Below are positions 6,336 through 8,838 of a DNA stretch of 8,838 nt, in pieces. Location: contig JAFVEX010000117.1 in assembly GCA_017475785.1 (NCBI GenBank), forward strand, positions 1-8,838, read 5' to 3'. The notes under the pieces are model-generated. The model was not told the DNA's origin. It searched no databases and saw only the letters and a list, made by a program, of their open reading frames with translations. Made by a program: the position numbers and the translations under genes. This DNA is from Eubacterium sp. Lineage in GTDB: Bacteria > Bacillota_A > Clostridia > Lachnospirales > Lachnospiraceae. Position 1 is the stretch's first letter, and every line of letters begins with the position of its first letter.

Positions 6336-7427
6336 ATGGATAAGAAATTACGGGTCGGTATTCTGGGCGCAACCGGAATGGTCGGACAGCGTTTTGTGAC
6401 ACTGATGGATGGACATCCCTGGTTTGAGGTGACTGCGGTCGCGGCAAGCGCCCGAAGCGCGGGACAGACCTACGAGGAGGCGGTCGGCAGCAGATGGAAA
6501 ATGGAAACGCCGATGCCGGATTATATTAAGCAGATGCCGGTTCTGAACATTCAGGAAATCGACAAAGTGACGGCAAACGTTGATTTTGTGTTCTCTGCGC
6601 TGAATATGCCGAAGGACGAGATTAAGAAGATTGAGATCGCGTACGCAAAGAGCGAGACGCCGGTCGTGTCCAACAACAGCGCGCACCGCTGGACGCCGGA
6701 TGTGCCGATGGTAATTCCGGAGATCAACGATGACCACTTCGACATCATTCCGGAGCAGAAAAAACATCTCGGCACAACCCGCGGATTTATCGCTGTCAAG
6801 CCGAACTGCTCGATCCAGAGCTACACACCGGTTCTGACTGCCTGGAAGGAGTTTGAGCCGTACGAAGTGGTTGTCACCACGTATCAGGCGATCTCCGGCG
6901 CAGGCAAGACCTTTGCGGACTGGCCGGAGATGGTGGAAAACATCATCCCGTACATCGGCGGCGAGGAAGAGAAAAGCGAGCAGGAGCCGCTTCGGATCTG
7001 GGGTCACATTGAAAATGGTGAGATCGTCAAGGCAGAAGGGCCGAAGATCACCTGTCAGTGCATCCGCGTGCCGGTACTGAACGGACACACAGCGGCTGTA
7101 TTCGTGAAGTTCCGCAGGAAGCCTACGAAGGAACAGCTGATCGAAAAGCTGCGTTCGTTCAAAGGCGCGCCGCAGGAGCTGGAGCTTCCCAGCGCGCCGA
7201 AGCAGTTCATCCAGTACCTCGAGGAGGATGACCGCCCGCAGGTAAAACTGGATGTCGATTATGAGCGCGGCATGGGCGTGTCCATCGGAAGGCTCCGTGA
7301 GGATTCCGTGTACGACTGGAAGTTCGTCGGCCTGTCGCACAACACCTTGCGCGGCGCAGCCGGCGGAGCAGTTCTTTGCGCGGAGACACTTGCAGCAAAG
7401 AAATACATTACAGCGAAGGAAGATTAA
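6336..7427 (+). CDS. asd: Aspartate-semialdehyde dehydrogenase, archaeal/fungal-type
   Basis: This NADP-dependent enzyme reduces aspartyl phosphate to aspartate semialdehyde, the branch point to lysine and diaminopimelate, threonine and methionine. From the ATG at 6336 it is 363 residues. The nucleotide-binding loop GATGMVGQ (11-18) is at the N-terminus, the catalytic cysteine is C158 in KPNCSIQSYTP, and the catalytic histidine is probably H251 in RVPVLNGHTAAVF. The wording of these motifs and the length match the class common in archaea and fungi and also found in many Firmicutes, rather than the E. coli class. Malonyl-CoA reductase of Sulfolobus belongs to the same family, but the bacterial setting favours asd. 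A separate promoter is predicted upstream, and topB begins 3 nt after the stop, so the two probably form one transcript. Aspartate semialdehyde feeds threonine, the substrate of the ilvA product encoded upstream. Confidence 0.95.
   Translation: MDKKLRVGILGATGMVGQRFVTLMDGHPWFEVTAVAASARSAGQTYEEAVGSRWKMETPMPDYIKQMPVLNIQEIDKVTANVDFVFSALNMPKDEIKKIEIAYAKSETPVVSNNSAHRWTPDVPMVIPEINDDHFDIIPEQKKHLGTTRGFIAVKPNCSIQSYTPVLTAWKEFEPYEVVVTTYQAISGAGKTFADWPEMVENIIPYIGGEEEKSEQEPLRIWGHIENGEIVKAEGPKITCQCIRVPVLNGHTAAVFVKFRRKPTKEQLIEKLRSFKGAPQELELPSAPKQFIQYLEEDDRPQVKLDVDYERGMGVSIGRLREDSVYDWKFVGLSHNTLRGAAGGAVLCAETLAAKKYITAKED
7416..7423 (+). promoter_or_regulatory. Ribosome binding site of topB within asd
   Basis: AAGGAAGA overlaps the last codons of asd, with its AAGGA core ending 10 nt before the TTG at 7431. 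It supports the TTG as the topB start, as does the conserved sequence KSLYIAEKPS that follows immediately. Confidence 0.6.
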
Positions 7428-7430
7428 TTC

Positions 7431-8838
7431 TTGAAATCTTTATATATCGCAGAGAAACCCAGTGTCGCGCAGGAATTCGGCAGGGCACTGCACGAAAACC
7501 TCGCGCGGCGCGACGGCTATCTGGAGTCGGAGAACAGCGTGGTGACCTGGTGTGTAGGACATCTGGTCACCATGAGTTATCCGGACAAATATGACGAAAA
7601 ATATAAACGGTGGTCCTTTGATACACTTCCATTTCTTCCGGACCAGTTTCAGTACGAAGTCATCCCATCTGTCAAAAAGCAGTTCAATATCGTAAAAGGA
7701 CTCCTGAATCGAGACGATATCGGGACGATTTTCGTGTGCACAGATTCCGGACGCGAAGGAGAATATATCTACCGGCTGGTCGCGCAGATGGCAGGAATTT
7801 CCCCTGAGACGAAGCAGCAAAAACGTGTCTGGATTGATTCCCAGACTGAAGATGAGATTCTCCGCGGAATCCGTGAGGCGAAGGATTTGTCAGCGTATAA
7901 TAATCTGTCGGATGCCGCGTATCTGCGCGCAAAGGAAGATTACCTGATGGGGATCAATTTTTCCCGCGCGCTGTCTCTGAAATATGCCTATACCGTTTCG
8001 GACTATCTGGGAAAGAAATATCAGGCGATTTCCGTCGGCCGTGTGATGACCTGTGTGCTCGGCATGGTCGTACGAAGAGAGCGCGAAATCCGCGCCTTTG
8101 TGAAGACGCCGTTTTACAGAGTGCTCTCGCAGCTGCAGCTGAGTATTCCAGCAGCTTCGCCGGAGAGCGCGGCGAGACGGTTTCAGTTTGAGGGTGAGTG
8201 GCGCGTATGGGAGGAGAGCAGGTATTACCAGTCTCCCAGGCTCTATAAGGAAAACGGGTTTAAGGAACGTGAAGACGCTGTAGCGCTGGTCAGAGCGCTC
8301 AACGGAAGACTGCTGGAGGAGTCAGGCCGGCAGGACGGCGCAGCGCCTGAGAATGATTCACAGCAGGCCGTTGTCGCAAAAGTCGAGAAGAAGACGGAAA
8401 AGAAAAACCCGCCGCTTCTCTACAACCTTGCCGAGCTCCAGAACGACTGTTCCAGACGGTTCCGGATCAGCCCGGATCAGACCCTGCAGATCGCGCAGAC
8501 GCTGTACGAGAGAAAGCTGGTGACGTACCCGCGCACAGACGCGCGCGTCCTTTCCTCGGCGATCGCAAAGCAGATCGACCGCAATCTGAAAGGGCTCTGC
8601 CGCTATCAGCCGCTTGGGCAGTACGCGGAAGACATCCTGAAGGGGAATGCGTGGAGACAAATCGGGAAGACACGCTACACAAATGATAAACAGATCACGG
8701 ATCACTACGCGATCATTCCCACCGGGCAGGGTCTGGAGCAGCTCGCAAAGCTGCCGGAGCTCACGCAGAAGGTCTATGACCGCGTCGTGCGCCGCTTTTT
8801 GTCAATCTTTTACCCGGCGGCAGTGTATAAAAAAATAC
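7431..8838 (+). CDS. topB: DNA topoisomerase III (TopB), 3' end outside window
   Basis: This is a type IA topoisomerase, which cuts and reseals one DNA strand to resolve linked or negatively supercoiled DNA. The frame is open from the TTG at 7431 to the right edge (469 residues); roughly the last third of a typical TopB is missing. The Toprim domain starts at once with LYIAEKPSVAQ (catalytic glutamate E8) and contains CTDSGREGEYI (103-113). The active-site tyrosine is Y366 in VTYPRTD (364-370), preceded by PLLYNLAELQ (328-337). In the second acidic motif the usual DxD reads D105-S-G107, so the second aspartate is glycine. I recall DSG/DAG variants in other Firmicute TopB-like proteins, so this is more likely a lineage trait than a defect. 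A hydrophilic, Lys/Glu/Gln-rich stretch at about 296-327 precedes the active-site region. No ATG exists near the start; the first in-frame one (7571) would delete the catalytic glutamate. Confidence 0.94.
   Translation, partial: MKSLYIAEKPSVAQEFGRALHENLARRDGYLESENSVVTWCVGHLVTMSYPDKYDEKYKRWSFDTLPFLPDQFQYEVIPSVKKQFNIVKGLLNRDDIGTIFVCTDSGREGEYIYRLVAQMAGISPETKQQKRVWIDSQTEDEILRGIREAKDLSAYNNLSDAAYLRAKEDYLMGINFSRALSLKYAYTVSDYLGKKYQAISVGRVMTCVLGMVVRREREIRAFVKTPFYRVLSQLQLSIPAASPESAARRFQFEGEWRVWEESRYYQSPRLYKENGFKEREDAVALVRALNGRLLEESGRQDGAAPENDSQQAVVAKVEKKTEKKNPPLLYNLAELQNDCSRRFRISPDQTLQIAQTLYERKLVTYPRTDARVLSSAIAKQIDRNLKGLCRYQPLGQYAEDILKGNAWRQIGKTRYTNDKQITDHYAIIPTGQGLEQLAKLPELTQKVYDRVVRRFLSIFYPAAVYKKI

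Noticed and set aside
6348..7340. Long open frame on the minus strand opposite asd
   Set aside because: It is the codon mirror of a clearly conserved gene. Its translation shows no recognisable domain, and similar antisense open stretches occur opposite the other GC-rich genes here.

Overview
The window is an ordinary stretch of bacterial chromosome in which every gene lies on the + strand, closely packed. The gene families (SMC followed directly by an NG-only FtsY, a medium-form threonine ammonia-lyase with an ACT domain, a QueH-type epoxyqueuosine reductase, an archaeal/fungal-type aspartate-semialdehyde dehydrogenase and a TopB variant with a DSGREGE Toprim motif), the strong AAGGAGG-type ribosome binding sites and the use of TTG starts suggest a Firmicute. 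A Clostridia member of the Lachnospiraceae type with fairly GC-rich DNA fits best. This placement is inferred from protein character and gene order; no search was run.

Layout: (1) 2-814 is the C-terminal end of smc, cut by the left edge. (2) 865-1761 is ftsY, starting at TTG. (3) 1762-1815 is a 54-nt gap with a compact GC hairpin. (4) 1816-3027 is ilvA, whose stop overlaps by 4 nt the start of (5) an integral membrane protein of the UPF0104/LPG-synthase transmembrane family (3024-4124). That gene overlaps by 35 nt with (6) queH (4090-4749), and (7) argH follows after 19 nt (4769-6145). (8) 6146-6335 is the only sizeable intergenic region. It holds a plausible sigma-A promoter and a hairpin near the predicted transcript start. 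(9) asd (6336-7427) is followed after 3 nt by (10) topB (7431 to the right edge, incomplete), starting at TTG.

Together the genes cover chromosome organisation (SMC), membrane protein targeting (FtsY), amino-acid metabolism (threonine deamination, the last step of arginine synthesis, the branch-point step to lysine/threonine/methionine), tRNA wobble modification (QueH) and DNA topology (TopB). Spacing suggests smc-ftsY-ilvA-membrane protein-queH-argH is read as one unit or nested units, and asd-topB as a second unit from its own promoter, possibly also by read-through because no good terminator follows argH.

I found no mobile element, CRISPR array, RNA gene, phage gene or defence module, and nothing that amounts to a previously undescribed system. 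The points most worth a second look are the two short hairpins (before ilvA and at the start of the asd transcript), the altered acidic motif in TopB, and the tight coupling of an uncharacterised membrane protein gene with ilvA and queH.
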